Assembly (NCBI GenBank): GCA_038030265.1
Contig: CM075937.1
Span: 13,888,001 to 13,952,000, forward strand
Origin: Corythucha ciliata
Lineage: Eukaryota > Arthropoda > Insecta > Hemiptera > Tingidae
DNA length: 64,000 nucleotides
Reading direction: 5' to 3'
Shown here one piece after another: positions 40,134-52,380 of this stretch. The translations under genes were made by a program, and so were the position numbers. The stretch's first letter is position 1, and the number at the start of each line of letters is the position of its first letter. The notes below the pieces were generated by a model. That model searched no databases. It had not been told where the DNA came from and saw nothing but the letters and a program-made list of their open reading frames with translations.

Positions 40134-42248
40134 TGAGACTTACGAATATTGTATTATCGCTCAAAAAAGGATACCGTGAAATCAAAAAAACTATCTCCAT
40201 ATGGAAAATTTTCATGTGGTGGTGATTTCGGTTTTGAGGTTTAGGGTGATGAGTGGAGGGGGTGTAGGCTGAAGTAAACAGTTGAGGAACTTCCTCCTTA
40301 ACGCTTCACGTACGCGAGCAAAGCCGAAATTGAAATTGACAGCTGAAAGATTTCTGTCAAGTTTATAAACTCAAGTTGGAAGCGAGTGTTAATGAAGTTT
40401 TTGGGAGTAGGCTCGAGGGCTGGAAACAGCGAAGGCCTTGGCGTTTCTTGAGAGCCTCTTTGTAACGAAAAAATTCATTCATTCATTACTCTAGCGTAAA
40501 ATTACGTTGAAATACGGGGAGATGAAAATCAATTTCCTCTTCATTCCTTGTTTTCTTCTCTCTTATTTTTTTGCAACCTTCTCCTTTACATCAAATATGC
40601 TTTCTCTAATTTCCTTTTCAAATTCTCCTCCTTAAATCCCTCCCCCTTCTCTTTATGGTTGAATGAATATTAAATCGACTCTTTTTTTTTTTCGCCTGTT
40701 GAGAGAGACGGAAAAAAGAAACCAAGAGGACTCCCCCTCCCCCGCCGCCAACAACCCCCAACAGTTTCTTTCAAGGGTGAGCAGCCGCAAATAGGCTATA
40801 AAAAAAAAAAAGAGTGGTAGAATGAAAACGAAGCATTCAAACGGTCCTTTTCTCTCCAACCCTCTCAACCCCCCGCTCCTTCCCCCAACCTAAATTTTCT
40901 TGATCCGTAATCAAAAAAACTGAATTGCATAAATCCGTCAGTGGTTGAGTCAAGGAGAAAAAGAGTCGGCAAATGTGTAAAAAGACTGAACGAGTTTCCG
41001 AGGAAGAAGATTCTTAAGGGGTTTTGATATCATTGGGGGGGGGGGAGAGGGAAAAAGAGAAGAATGAAAATAACATAATAATGAAATCCTTTATAAATAA
41101 GAGAGCTTTAAGAAACGGGGAAAAACACGAAATCGTTTCAAACGGTTAAACGAAAAGTTGATGGAGTTTTGCAACCGTGGGGGTGGGGGTGAGGCTAGGA
41201 ATTAAGGGGAGAAGGACTTCGCGCTTCTTCCTTGATTCTCGGCCTCTTTTCGTATTTCTTTTTTTTTTTTTCTTCGTTTCAAGAAACGGAAGAGCTCGAT
41301 GGGGATCAGAGGGCTTGGCTTTCACTTGAAATCTGTTAAGATTTCCGGGAAAAGGAAAGTTGGACGAAGGTTAGATCCTCTAATGGAAAGTTTTAAATAA
41401 TTCGTGGGCTAAAGTCCAAATGGAGCTGACTTGAGATGGTTTTTTCATTGAGAAAAACGCTCAACGCCAGGGCTGACGGGAGCCTTAATCACACAAATTT
41501 TATTAACGTCCTAAATCAGTTTACGCATGCATGTTTATTTCAGAAGGGTCCAGCATTTTAGATTGTAACAATATCCGGTTCGAGAGATTGCCTCTCTCTT
41601 CCACTTTTACCTTAATCGGCCGGCTTGAAACTCTCTCCCGCGCCACCACACCCGCCCAACACCCTTCCTGTTCAAATTCCCTCACCGATTTCCACTCCCC
41701 TCCCCCTTTTTGGCACGACCTATTCTCACATTCAATCCCCAATGCCTCTCATTTTCTTTCCCCTTTGACTCGCCCATCTGAATGGTAAAGTGAAGAAGGG
41801 ACGCAAAAACACTGGAATAGCCGTAGAATTGTACGCCTTGATCATTTCCTCTCCTGCAGCAGCGTGCTCGCATCTCCCTACCCTTTTACTCTTTGTCTGA
41901 CTTAATGGCACCAATTTCACCTTTCATAGTTATACACGTTTGCTATGGTTATTCACTTTCATTCTGCTACTTCTGTCCACTCGGCCGGGCGCCGTTTACT
42001 GGAAGCGCTCTTTTATATTACATAATATTGTTTGTATTAAATACGTACTTGAGGACTTTTAATTGTACGGTGGACAATTTCCAGTACAGTCTTCGCATTT
42101 GTAGGGACGGTCAGAGGGGAAATCCTCCCCCCCCCGCCGGTCGTAGCTTTCCTTTCCCTCATGTGAGAACTTAGATTTCCCATTTTCTGCAACCGGGAGG
42201 GAAGAATGTCGAAGAGCTCATTGTATGATTAAGTAGTAAACATATAGG
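40134..42248. other. Unique purine/pyrimidine-rich region upstream of the 40133 start
   Basis: No family A-H repeats. Strand-asymmetric purine-rich and pyrimidine-rich tracts and homopolymers dominate (poly-G near 41036, poly-T near 41260). Overlapping short open frames at 41521-41920 have no support. It could hold the promoter and 5' UTR of the 39259-40133 gene. Confidence 0.4.
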
Positions 42249-42440
42249 CCCGTATTTATGAACGTTCCTTGTAGAGGTGAGGTGTGATTTCACTGTCGGT
42301 GATTTTGTCACTGTGACTACTCCGTCACAGTTGGCTCCGGTGACGACCACACTGAAATCACCGTTCCGACCCTCTAACGGTGACATTCCTTGTCACTTCT
42401 ATCGCTTCACTTCGCTAGAGTCTCTTGAATTAAAATTGGA
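42249..42440 (+). mobile_element. Dispersed element end (copy 1 of an inverted pair)
   Basis: GCCCGTATTTATGAACGTTC, then CTTG, is the exact reverse complement of the end of the 45262-45495 copy. Inside are many GTGAC/GTCAC words (GTCACTGTGACTACTCCGTC), also present in the partner. Confidence 0.6.
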
Positions 42441-42595
42441 GCCGTCACCTAGCCATCCTCTTAGGTTACCACATAACACTTTACCAGTTCCTCTATCGCC
42501 CCAATGAACTCAGTAGCATTCTCCCCAAGACCCTCGTTTTCCAAGACATGTGCTACAGTGATCTTGTATAATTTTACTTTTTTAAAAACATCTTC

Positions 42596-43690
42596 CTAGG
42601 CAGGGGCGTAGCCAGCCCTTGACCAACTACTACTGGAAACTAGAGACCCAATAAATCGTCAAATTCTTCCCCGGAAACTGAGTTTTCACAAAAAAGGGTT
42701 GTAATCCATCAAAAACTAACATCTTCGTTCGGAAATTATCGGTTTTAGCAACAACAGTGACAATTCTTTTCAGACTTTTTCTATTAACGGACAATTCGAT
42801 TTCCCCAGAAACCGATACTTGGCATTCAATTATACAGGGTGACCGACTTTTCATCAACGTCTTGTCTGAGAGACGTAAAAATTCAACATTTTTTAACCAA
42901 ACAATAACGGGTTTTAACTCAAAACTGACGTTTTTTAACAAAAAAACTTAATATTTCACTCTAGTATAACTGAATATTTTACTTCAAAACTGACGTTTCT
43001 ACGCCAAAGACGAAGTGTTTAGGCCTAAACTAAAAATTTCACAGCACAACTTTTAAAATCCAAGTCTTTACCCCCAAAACTTGTGAATTCCGCCTAAAAA
43101 TGGCGGGTTCAACCACAAATGAATCAAAAACGAATGATCTTAATTACAATTCAGACCACTCAGTACTAAAAACTGGCGATTTTACTAAAAAAATAAAAAA
43201 AGTACAATTCCTGGCCAAGGCTGATGTGCCCCCCCCCCCTCCAAATGAAGATGTCACCACAAAACTGGCGATTTTAACCTAAAACTAAACCTTACTGTTC
43301 CATTTCAAAAATTAATATTTTACACCCAAAACGACAATTTCCCCTCAAAATTAGATAATTTACTCCAAAACTGAAAATGTCACACTTTAACTCAAGTTTT
43401 CCTCAAAACGGGTGATTTTAGGCCATTCTGCCTTGAAAACAGGTGATTTCACAAAAAATACAGACGATTTCACGCTAAAGCTGACGTGTTGCCTCATAAC
43501 TGATGACGTTAATACAAAACTGGTCATTTTACCCCAAAACTGACTGTTTTAATTCCAAAACTTACGATTTCATTCCAAAAACGTCCCTAAACTGACGATT
43601 TTACCCTGAAACTTGCGGTTCCACCCAAAAAATATCACTTTACCTCAAAACTGGATATTTTACTTCAAAATTCACATTTTACTTTGTTGG
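42596..43690 (+). repeat. Family F array (about 20-bp units)
   Basis: Units of about 20 bp read TTTTACCCCAAAACTGACGA. The array starts just after CAGGGGCGTAGCCAG (42602), a hAT-like terminal word. The open frame 43100-43282 is an artefact. It grades into family A at about 43690. Confidence 0.8.
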
Positions 43691-44470
43691 GCACAGCTTT
43701 TCAGGGCACATAGAGTCAGTTTTGACGATTTCAAGGCTTGAATAGCTATAATTGCCATTTGCATAAAGTCAGTCTTTCCAGTTGTAGGAGCGAATAGTAC
43801 GTTCCAAGTCAAGGCGAGAACAACCAGGTTGGCCATTTTCGGCGCTCCGAATGGTCTATTTTGCCATTTTCAGGGCAGGAGTCACTTGTTCAGACACTTT
43901 TAGAGCTTGATTTGTCAAGGTAATCCATTTCTAGAGCTCGTAAAAAAAAATTCGGCAATTTCTAGGGTTCAAATATAGTAATTTTAGCCATTTTAAAGAC
44001 ACGAATCGTCAGTTTTGCCATTTTTAGGGCTCAACTACCTAGTCCATCAAGCCAAGGCCATGAAAGTTTGACCATTCCTGGTGCGCAAATTGTCGATTTT
44101 GCCATTTTCAGGGAAGGAATCATCTTTTTAGGCATTTCCAGGGCACGTGAAGTCATTTTGACCGTTTTCAGAGCTTGATTAGTCCGTCAAGCCAAAAGCG
44201 CGCCTTATGGTCATGTTTGGCTCTTGGCTCAAGAATGGCCAGTCTGATCAATTTTAGCGCACGAAATGGTCGATTTAGCTACTTTCGGGCGGTAATCATG
44301 ATCTTTTTAGGCATTTTCAGAAGTTCACCACCAATTTTTAGGGCGCGAGAAGTCCAGTTTTAGCCATTTTCAAAACGCGAATCGACAGTTTTGTATTTTG
44401 GGCGTGAGTTTAATCCCTTTAGACGTTTTTATAGTGCAAATAGCTAGTTTTAACTATTTTTAGGCAGTGA
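43691..44470 (+). repeat. Family A array
   Basis: GCCATTTTCAGGGC and GCGAATCGTCAGTTT-type units, about 35 bp, in the same orientation as 1-1440. Confidence 0.8.
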
Positions 44471-44489
44471 AAAGGCTGTCAAACCAGGT

Positions 44490-44740
44490 TTAGTAGAGCG
44501 AACCACACCATTTCTCTGGCATCTCTCTTGAGCAAATACTGAATCTGTGTCTGTCTGCGAAAATGGTATTCTAGGACGCGAAAACGGCGAATTTGGTCTT
44601 TGAATTATGCCACCCTTGCGATATCCGTTTTCTGAGCGACAAAACCCGTTGAAATTTATTTTTTTTATTAGTGAAATCCGTGAAGTTATTTTTTTAGTGA
44701 GCGCCGACGAAACACAATGTGACTATCTTGAAGGATTTGT
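44490..44740 (+). repeat. Family B array, short
   Basis: GGTCTTTGAATTATGCCACC and GTTTTCTGAGCGACAAAACC-type units follow family A, as at 1.5 kb. Confidence 0.55.
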
Positions 44741-45261
44741 ACTTTCAGAATGCATCTAGGGGTGGGCAACTGCCCCACTGAATCTGCAATTTTGAGTCTA
44801 CGGGAGGGCAACTGCCTATCCCTGCCCTCCTCTGGCTATGCTTATGTTTCTAGGTAAATTCGTGCATTGCAGTTTTTGATCATCCATGACTCACCTTCTT
44901 GTTTGCATTTGAGGCTGTGGGTTCGCCGTTCATAGGAGTTTTCCACGGATAAAGTTAGAAAAAGAATTATATATGTACATTTTTTTTACAACCGATGCAA
45001 ATTCTCTCATTTGCCCTATTAATAGGCTTTGTTGGGTCTGGGAATGAAATTCACACAGATGCATTTGTGAATTTCATGCATTCACCGGCTAGTCCGGTAA
45101 CATTAGGCATTTGCTCAAACGAACTGCTTCAGGGGGCCTAAGATTTCAGGGTTCCTAGGAATATCCTTTTCCAACCGTCCGCCCCAAATTAAATCACACG
45201 TTGATGGGGAGGACGGGTGGAAACAAACAGTGATAGTGACATTAAAAAGTTATGGAACAGG
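44741..45261. other. Unrecognised sequence, possible transposon remnants
   Basis: GGGCAACTGCCCCACTGAAT and a second GGGCAACTGCC occur 50 bp apart near 44765-44815. No gene is seen. Confidence 0.35.
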
Positions 45262-45495
45262 CCCTCAGTAGTCACTTAAGTGACAAAATCACTGGTTTTT
45301 GTCACAGTGACTGCACAGTCACCGGAGCTAGTTGTCACTGTGACCGACAAAAGCTGTCACGTCACAGCTCTAGTTCCTTGAAGCTCCCTTGAGTCAAGGA
45401 ACCGTTGAGAACAGTTTCGATCACAATAAAAACATCTGTTCTAATGAATTTCAAGGGTTCCTTAATGTCAAGGAACGTTCATAAATACGGGCAAT
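45262..45495 (-). mobile_element. Dispersed element (copy 2 of an inverted pair)
   Basis: Rich in GTCACAGTGAC-type dyads at 45300-45370 and ending CAAGGAACGTTCATAAATAC then GGGC, the reverse complement of 42249-42272. An internal CAAGGAACCG/TCAAGGAACG pair repeats. Confidence 0.6.
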
Positions 45496-45892
45496 AGTTT
45501 TTACTGAGTTTGTTGTTTGCATAAATTAAAATTAGCGTTATGTGTTTAAAGCAATCAAAAATTTCCTTCCTCCGATTTATCCCACCCATTCACTCGCACA
45601 CTATTTCAGAGGCAGTCACCCCGTGGGAGGGGGTCTTTTTTCACATGTGCAAGACAATTCCCTTCTGGTTATACAATGATTATACTCGTGGTTTTCATGG
45701 ATTAATTATAATGAATAAACGTCATAAAAATATTCCGGGAGCTCACCTTATGAAAAATCTGGCTCATTTTTTGATCGTGTCTGGCACCTGCGCAGGACGT
45801 TTTTTACGGTCTATAGGTCTAGGAGATGACACTTCTGAGGTCGCCAGACATTTTCCGTGAGACACTCACAACAGAGCTAGCTGTTGGCAAAC

Positions 45893-45894
<2 letters not shown>

Positions 45895-45939
<45 letters not shown>
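45895..45939 (+). repeat. Poly-T tract, 45 bases
   Basis: An uninterrupted run, directly followed by family A units. It could be the A-tail of a minus-strand retrotransposon, but no element body is recognisable upstream. Confidence 0.9.
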
Positions 45940-45941
<2 letters not shown>

Positions 45942-46510
45942 GGTGCATAGATTCGTTTTTTACATTTTTAAAACGTGAATAGCCAGTTTGATTATCAGTA
46001 AGGTCATTTTGAGGGCGTGAATAGTCAATTTTACCATTTTTACTTCCATGTTCCCTACGGGAATAAAAGCATGGTTTTCGTGACAAAAAATCGAGTCCGA
46101 GCTGACTTCACATTCTTTGAAGAAAAAATAATCAAGTTTTTTCATTCTAAAGACAAGAATGAACCGTGAAGCCATCAGGGATTAATTAAATTGCCGGTTG
46201 GGTTCTTTTTGAGGTCGCAAATTGTAAGTTTAGCCATTTTCAAGGCGTGAATGGTCAGTTTGGCCATTTTTCGAACGCAAGTGGTCAGTTTTTAGGCATT
46301 TTGAGGGCTTGAATCGTCCGTTTTAAACATTTTCTACGTGCGAATTGCTAGTTAGTATGGCCATTTTTGCAGTTCGCACGGTCGGTTTTGCCATTTTCAG
46401 GGCAAGTTCGCTACGTTGAGCCTTTTCAAGGCACCAACTGTCGCAGTTTAGCTGTTTTTGTACCACATTATACTCATTTTTGCCATTTTTAGGGCATGAA
46501 TTGAAAATTT
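45940..46510 (+). repeat. Family A array
   Basis: GCCATTTTCAAGGCGTGAAT and GGTCAGTTTGGCCATTTT units of about 35 bp in plus orientation, with one AT-rich interruption at 46070-46190. Confidence 0.75.
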
Positions 46511-46679
46511 AGCTGTACAGAACTAGCTCGGTTCCAGGTGTATGCCTTTTTCTCGCCCTGATTTGATGCCCTGGAGGGCACATTGCTGAAATAGACCAGT
46601 AACTCCTTCAGGGAAGTGACCTGGCACGTGCCAGCTTGTCAAGGCCGACACGCTACCTATACCCGTTACCGGGAATAAG

Positions 46680-47060
46680 CCCTTTCTCTCAATAAGAAGC
46701 GAATTGTGGTTTTCTCATTTTTAGCTGTGAATTAGCGTTTTTAGTTTACTTTTAGACATCAATTAGCAATTTCAGCCATGAATCGAGTTTTTCTCAATTT
46801 CTACCGCGAATTAGCACTTTTTCTCAATTTTACACCACGAATTAGCCAATTTCATTAATTTTAGTTTTAATTTAGCAATTTTTCAACTTTTGTCTTCTCT
46901 ATTCTAGCAACGAAGTTGTCTTAAGAGGACGGTAATGGTGTTTTCGTGAATTAGAATAAAATTAGCATCTGTGAATTGGCGTTTTTCTCGATATTATCCG
47001 TGGTCCGCGGATTAGCTGTTTTTCTCAATTTTAGCCGCAAATTTGCTCTTTTTCTCAATT
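46680..47060 (+). repeat. Family C array
   Basis: About 12 units (AATTTCTACCGCGAATTAGC type). The LINE remnant begins where this array stops. Confidence 0.75.
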
Positions 47061-48500
47061 TTACACTGTGTCTCCAGCTTCTCTCAACAGTACGTCTGTC
47101 GGGGTTGACTTGAGTAGCCCAAGGCAGAGCCGAATGCACCAAAATTGAACCACATCTAGTTTGTGCAAATGGGTATAAGCTGCTTTTTCATATAATATCG
47201 CACCATGATCAAAAATAGAGCGAACGGTTGCACGATAGAAAGTTAACATTATGGCAGAATCAGCGCCCCACCGGTGATTGCAAACCATACGTATTACATT
47301 ATGTATTTTCTGCCTTTGTTACGATGTGATTAATGTGCTTTGACCAATTCAGCTTACGATCAAGATAAATTCCTAAAAAATTAACTTCAGTTTCAACAGG
47401 AAACGGAAGGACATCCATAGTAATGCTTGTTGGGAGAGGGAATGATCTGGAGCGGGAGAAAGGGATCACAGTCGATTTAGAAGATGAAGTATCAAGTTCC
47501 AAGTTAATCAGAAAGCACCGGAGGGCTTTAAGTCCTTTTTCAAGAATTGGCAATGCTATTGTTGGTGACGAGGCTACCACATAGAGGCACACGTCGTCAG
47601 CGTATTGTAGGATACGCACACCAGGAGGCAAGAATTTCTCTATCGCGTACACATAAATGGCGTATAAGAGCGGGCTCAGAATACCTCCTTGTGGCAAACC
47701 GAGTTGAGCTATGCGAGGACCTAGCATTTTATCATTTACAAGTAAGTGAACGATCCAGTTGCCCAATAACGACTAAACTAATTTGACAAATTGCGGACAG
47801 ATACCAATATCCAGATACCAATTGCCAGAGTTGTTAGGTTTACATTATCAAAGGCTCCAGAAACGAGCGAAGAGGCATCGATACTCCACAAGCTTCACTG
47901 ATATTTTTGGCCAATGATTCATGTGTAGCACTATTCTTATCTGACAGATGTGATCGAAATTTATCCCAATCTGCCCTTTCCGATCGCCTCTTTCTAAAAG
48001 TAGGAAATACGATGGAACTAGGTGTGTATAACGTCGAGCTTATACGAATCGGGAAATGATCAGATCCCATTGGGTCTTGAATAACCTCCCACTTGAAGTA
48101 GGGAGCAATTCCAGGAGAATAGAAAGTTAAATCAATTATGCAATTTATGCAAGTTAATTAAAGGAATTAAGGGAATTAAAGGAAAGAGAATTTATGCAAG
48201 TGGGAGTTCCTGTATTTAAAAAGATATGGAACGCCTTTTTTCTGGGAAAATGTCGAACCTAATGCTGTATTGTGACAGTTGAAGTCACAAGAATTATAGA
48301 AGGATGAGGAATCGAGTTAAAGAAAGCTTCCCAATGGCGTTGACTTTTACTGTTGTCTGGATTATTCTATAGGGAAATTACATTCAGAATGCCTCCACAC
48401 AGAAGGTTTAACGACACTCCCACAGTCATCAAACCATTAATGTGATACAGTTAATCAAAAACTCTAAAATTCAAGTTTTGTTTGATTAGAATGGCAACTC
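47061..48500 (-). mobile_element. Internally deleted non-LTR retrotransposon (LINE) with endonuclease and reverse transcriptase pieces
   Basis: On the minus strand, an apurinic-endonuclease end is read first: CDFNCHNTALG (the usual GDFN with Gly changed to Cys) near 48265, IIDLTFYSPGIAP near 48125, and MGSDHFPIRI near 48065. After a deletion the reverse transcriptase resumes at motif A (SGAFDNVN, about 47855). Motif B LPQGGILSPLLYAIYV (about 47690) and motif C YADDVCLY (about 47605) follow. NFLGIYLDRKLNWSKHI follows, and after a frameshift near 47300 the downstream thumb-like region ends at 47061. Stops and shifts make it dead. Motif style suggests the Jockey/I-type superfamily; the clade is not certain. 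Confidence 0.88.
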
Positions 48501-48647
48501 CGGCTTAATTTTAGTAGCTAATTAGCGCTTTTTTCCCAATTTTATCCGGAGGGTCTGCCAAGGCATAAATCCGGCCCTGTGTGCTACTCAATGAAATAAG
48601 TTAATTACGTAATGTTACTTTTAACATTCACAAAATATTTAAAAAAT

Positions 48648-49131
48648 AACTAATTAATTGAGTTGGACGACCCAGTCACGGACATAACGGGATTACTCCC
48701 CTTCTCACTGCCCCACCTTCTTAGTCACACAGCTGTGAATTCGAGGGGGTGGGGGAGGCTAAAATAAAGAAATTAAATATCAATGTAATACTTGTTTTAA
48801 GTCCTGAGAAAAAATTTCTCCCTAGGTGGGATTTGAACCCACGATCTCCTGGTATCGCGGCTGGTGCTCTAGGCCACTTGAGCCACCCGGGAGTCCACGG
48901 AAAGAGCGAATCCACCCTTGGTTGTGGGTTCGACTCCCACCTTGGGAGCAATTTTTTCTCAGAACTCAAAACAAGGGGGGGGGGGGAATGGTAAGCATTT
49001 CATTGAAATTTAATTTCTTTATTTCAGCCTCCCCGCCACCTCGAATTCACAGTTGTGACTAGGTTGGAGCGGTGAGGAGGGGTTTAATCCTGTTATATCC
49101 GTGACTGGGTCGTCTAACTCAATTAGTTAAC
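48648..49131. mobile_element. Head-to-head inverted pair of tRNA-derived SINEs
   Basis: The outer ends (AACTAATTAATTGAGTTGGA left, TCTAACTCAATTAGTT right) and about 210 bp inward are inverted repeats at roughly 80-85% identity. This includes GACCCAGTCACGGA, CTGTGAATTCGAGG and the AAATTTTTTCTC stretch. The tRNA-like heads meet in the centre. The left unit, read on the minus strand, has A box TGGCTCAAGTGG (48874-48885) and B box GGTTCAAATCCC (near 48831). The right unit keeps only the B box GGTTCGACTCC (near 48930). Confidence 0.75.
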
Positions 49132-49460
49132 CAATTAATTGTCGGACACGTAAAGAAAAAGATACAAAATAAACTTTCTTTTAAGCTATATTCGGGAGTT
49201 GGCAATTGTAGCTACCACTAGCGGCGCTAGAGTCGTATGAAATGAAACCGATACTCCCTACATATGTTAAATGTATCAAGTTTTGTGATTTTCAAAAGTG
49301 TGTTTCCGTGGTCAACGTCCGTAACAAGGACAAAAGGTTCAGGGAGGGGGGTAATTTTTACATTTTAGTCAACATTCCACCCAGCCAGCACACTCTTGAA
49401 TCTGGACATCTTGCTGGCCTCATCATAGCCTCAATCTCTCAGTTAAGGGCAATTTTTGGA
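49132..49460. other. Unique sequence, no gene recognised
   Basis: Open frame 49242-49757 runs from here into family C and has no splice or homology support. Confidence 0.4.
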
Positions 49461-51840
49461 CTCTACCCGCAAATTACCGCTTTTATCAATTTAGGCCGAG
49501 TGTATCGTTCTTCTCAATTTCAAGTGCAGATTAGCGGTTTTGCCCTACCCCCTCCCATAGCCATGAATTTTCACATTTTCTCAACTTCAGCAGCAAAGTA
49601 TCGTTTTTATCCCGTGAGCGATGTTCTTAATTTATTACGAGTTTTGGCCGTTTTCCTCAATTTTAGCAGCATATTACCAATTTTTAAAATTTTGTTACCA
49701 GGGGATTTGCACTTTTCTCAATTTCAGCTGGAAATTAACGTTTTCGTTGGAAATTAGTATTTTCCTCAATAATAGCCACAAAATAGCGCGTTTTCCTCAA
49801 TTTTAGCAGAATATTACCAATTTTTAAAATTTTTGTTACCAGGGGATTAGCACTTTTCTCAGTTTCAGCTGGAAATTAACGTTTTCGTTGGAAATTAGTG
49901 TTTTCCTCAATATTAGCCACAAAATAGGGGCACTTTTCACGAATTAGGATTTTTTTGGTTCGCCATACGCAATGCATGAGCGATTTTTCTCAGTTTACTC
50001 GCGGCTCGAATTAGCGGGTTCTTCACCTATTGCCACAAATTGGCGCTTTTTTTCAATTTCAGCCTGAAAAGTTGCCTTCAGAATCCGCAAATTGGCGTAT
50101 ATTCAGTTTTTGGTGCAAATTAGAATTTTTCTCAATTTCAAGTGCAGATTAGCGGTTTTGCCCTACCCCCTCCCATAGCCATGAATTTTCACATTTTCTC
50201 AACTTCATCAGCAAAGTATCGTTTTTATACCGTGAGCGATGTTTCTTAATTTATTACGAGTTTTGGCGTTTTCCTCAATTTTAGCAGAATATTACCAATT
50301 TTTAAAATTTTGTTACCAGGGGATTAGCACTTTTCTCAGTTTCAGCTGGAAATTAACGTTTTCGTTGGAAATTAGTATTTTCCTCAATATTAGCCACAAA
50401 ATAGGGGCACTTTTCACGAATTAGGATTTTTTTGGTTCGCCATACGCAATGCATGAGCGATTTTTCTCAGTTTACTCGCGGCTCGAATTAGCGGGTTCTT
50501 CACCTATTGCCACAAATTGGCCTGAAAAGTTGCCTTCAGAATCCGCAAATTGGCGTATATTCAGTTTTTGGTGCAAATTAGAATTTTTCTCAATTTCATC
50601 CGCTAATTAGCGCTTTTTTAAAATTGTAGCGGTGACGCGTCGTAGCGTTTCAAACCTGTGAATTAGCAAATTTTCTCAAATTCAGTCACAAATTGGCGTC
50701 TGGCGCAATTTTAGCTGTAAATTGGCAATTTTTTTCATTTTTAGCCGCGAATTAGAAATTTTCTCTATTTTTAGGCTTAAAATTAACCTTCATCTTAATT
50801 TAGACCATGCTGATTATTTTATTTTCTAAATATTACCCGCAAATTAGCGGTTTTTCACATTTCACCACCACATTAGCAATTTTATATAACTTTTGTAGGT
50901 ATAGATTATTGCTTCTTTTCAGTTCTAGCCGTGAATTAGCGTATTTTTTAACATTGTACTATAGTCATGCATGAATTTGCTATTTTTCTGAATTTTAGCC
51001 ACAAAAATACCTCCAGAAAATGCGAATTTAAATTATAAAGTAAATTTTTTTTTTCAAACCAAAAAATGTACATCTATCCATCAATTTCTGTCAAAAAATC
51101 ATTATGTATTTTTAAATTATAAATTTAACGACACTTAATTCGAGAATTAGTGATGTTTCTCAATTTCAGCTGCGAATTTTCGCTTTTTCTAAATTTTAGC
51201 GGCATAGTAGCGTCTCCAAAACGTGCGTTACCTATCGAGTTTTGTCAATTTTCGCCAATAATTGGCGTTTGATTAAATTTAAGCTGCAAATTATAAATTT
51301 TTTCCATTTTTAACTGAGAATTAGCACATTTCCCCCATTTGAACTGAAAATTAGCGTTTTTCTTAATTTTAGCTGCGCTAATTGGTGATTTTTTCAATTT
51401 TTGCCGCGAATTAGCGATTTTTTTCATTTTGCATCTGGGAATTAACGTTTTTCCATAACTTTATATCTGCAAATTGCAAATTAGCGATTTTTCCCAATTT
51501 CAGCTGTGAAATAGCGTTTTGTGCTAATTTTGTGGCCATTCATTACGCGAATGGGCGATTTTTCGCCATTTCAGTTGTGAATTTGCCATTTTTGTCGAAT
51601 TTTAACCTGAAAGTGTCTTTTATTTGTCAATATTATAGCGTGTTTTCTCAACTTTAACCGCGGGGTTAGCCCAAACACAACACTTATGCGTTGATTTCCA
51701 CAATTTCTTCGTAGAATAGCCTCCATGTACCGCGAATCAGCGATTTCTTTTCTTAATTTGAGTCTGGAAGTTGCATCGCGAGACCACGAATCATCGCTTT
51801 TTAGCAGCTATAGCCACGAATATTACCGATTTTTGTCTGA
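49461..51840 (+). repeat. Family C array with recent internal duplications
   Basis: About 75 units. Within it, 49511-50128 is repeated as 50129-50597, nearly identical over long stretches, and a 140-bp block is doubled inside the first copy (49651-49790, 49791-49930). Near the end, GAAGTTGCATCGCGAGACCA (about 51769) is shared with 59950 and 63895. Confidence 0.85.
49651..49930 (+). repeat. 140-bp tandem duplication
   Basis: Two adjacent blocks, each beginning TTTTCCTCAATTTTAGCAG and containing TTGTTACCAGGGGATT and TCAGCTGGAAATTAACG, differ at only a few positions. This is a recent event compared with the diverged 30-bp units. Confidence 0.85.
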
Positions 51841-52380
51841 TAGAGGGTCCGGGGCGAAACCCCTTCCCCCCCCCGTACCACGGTACACTACTGCGTTGGG
51901 TCTAAAGTCCAAGGAAAAAGCTGGACGTACTCGGACCTTTTCGGGCTGCTTCAAGTCCAGAAAATCTACTAAACTTAACTTCAACGTGGAACGCTCATGG
52001 AGATTTTATGGGGCTCTTCGTTATGGTACTAGTGCTCCTTCGTTCGTATACTTGAGGCTCTGGGGGGGGGGGGGATATATCCCCATATCCCCCCCCCGTA
52101 CCTACGCCCCTGTTTCGTTTGTTGTCAAACAACAAATCACATGGTGTACCGGACTCAATGTTTCTCTGAAACGCCGCCAGATATCGTATCCCTTAGCTAC
52201 AATCGCCAATTTGTATTATTACGATACGAGAGCGGAAAATTGCTCATCCCGAACGAGTTCGATTAGTGGCGACATATCGTAGGTGCTCCCGAATGAGCTA
52301 TTTCCGCTCGTTCCGCCTCAAATTTCTTTTTTAAGTGAGGTGAAGTGGGCGGGGTCTATTTTATCCCAGCTGAATTCAAT
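51841..52380. other. Transposon-like remnant rich in poly-C/poly-G
   Basis: GGGGGGGGATATATCCCC- and CCCCCCCC-flanked short dyads lie near 52060-52100. Twin words TACGATACGAGAGCGGAAAA at 52219 and its complement near 52425 form an inverted pair. No gene is seen; the 185-codon frame over 51725-52282 is unsupported. Confidence 0.4.

Noticed and set aside
47061..48070. Working retrotransposon genes
   Set aside because: Frameshift, internal deletion, altered endonuclease motif and missing ends show a dead copy.
48824..48896. tRNA gene on the minus strand
   Set aside because: A and B boxes are good, but the anticodon stem does not pair and the acceptor stem is broken. It is the head of a SINE.
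49242..49757. 171-codon open frame
   Set aside because: The second half is family C sequence that is duplicated downstream with stops.
51725..52282. 185-codon open frame, the longest in the window
   Set aside because: It runs from family C into a poly-C/poly-G transposon-like segment and contains homopolymer-coded stretches. No splice sites or homology support it.
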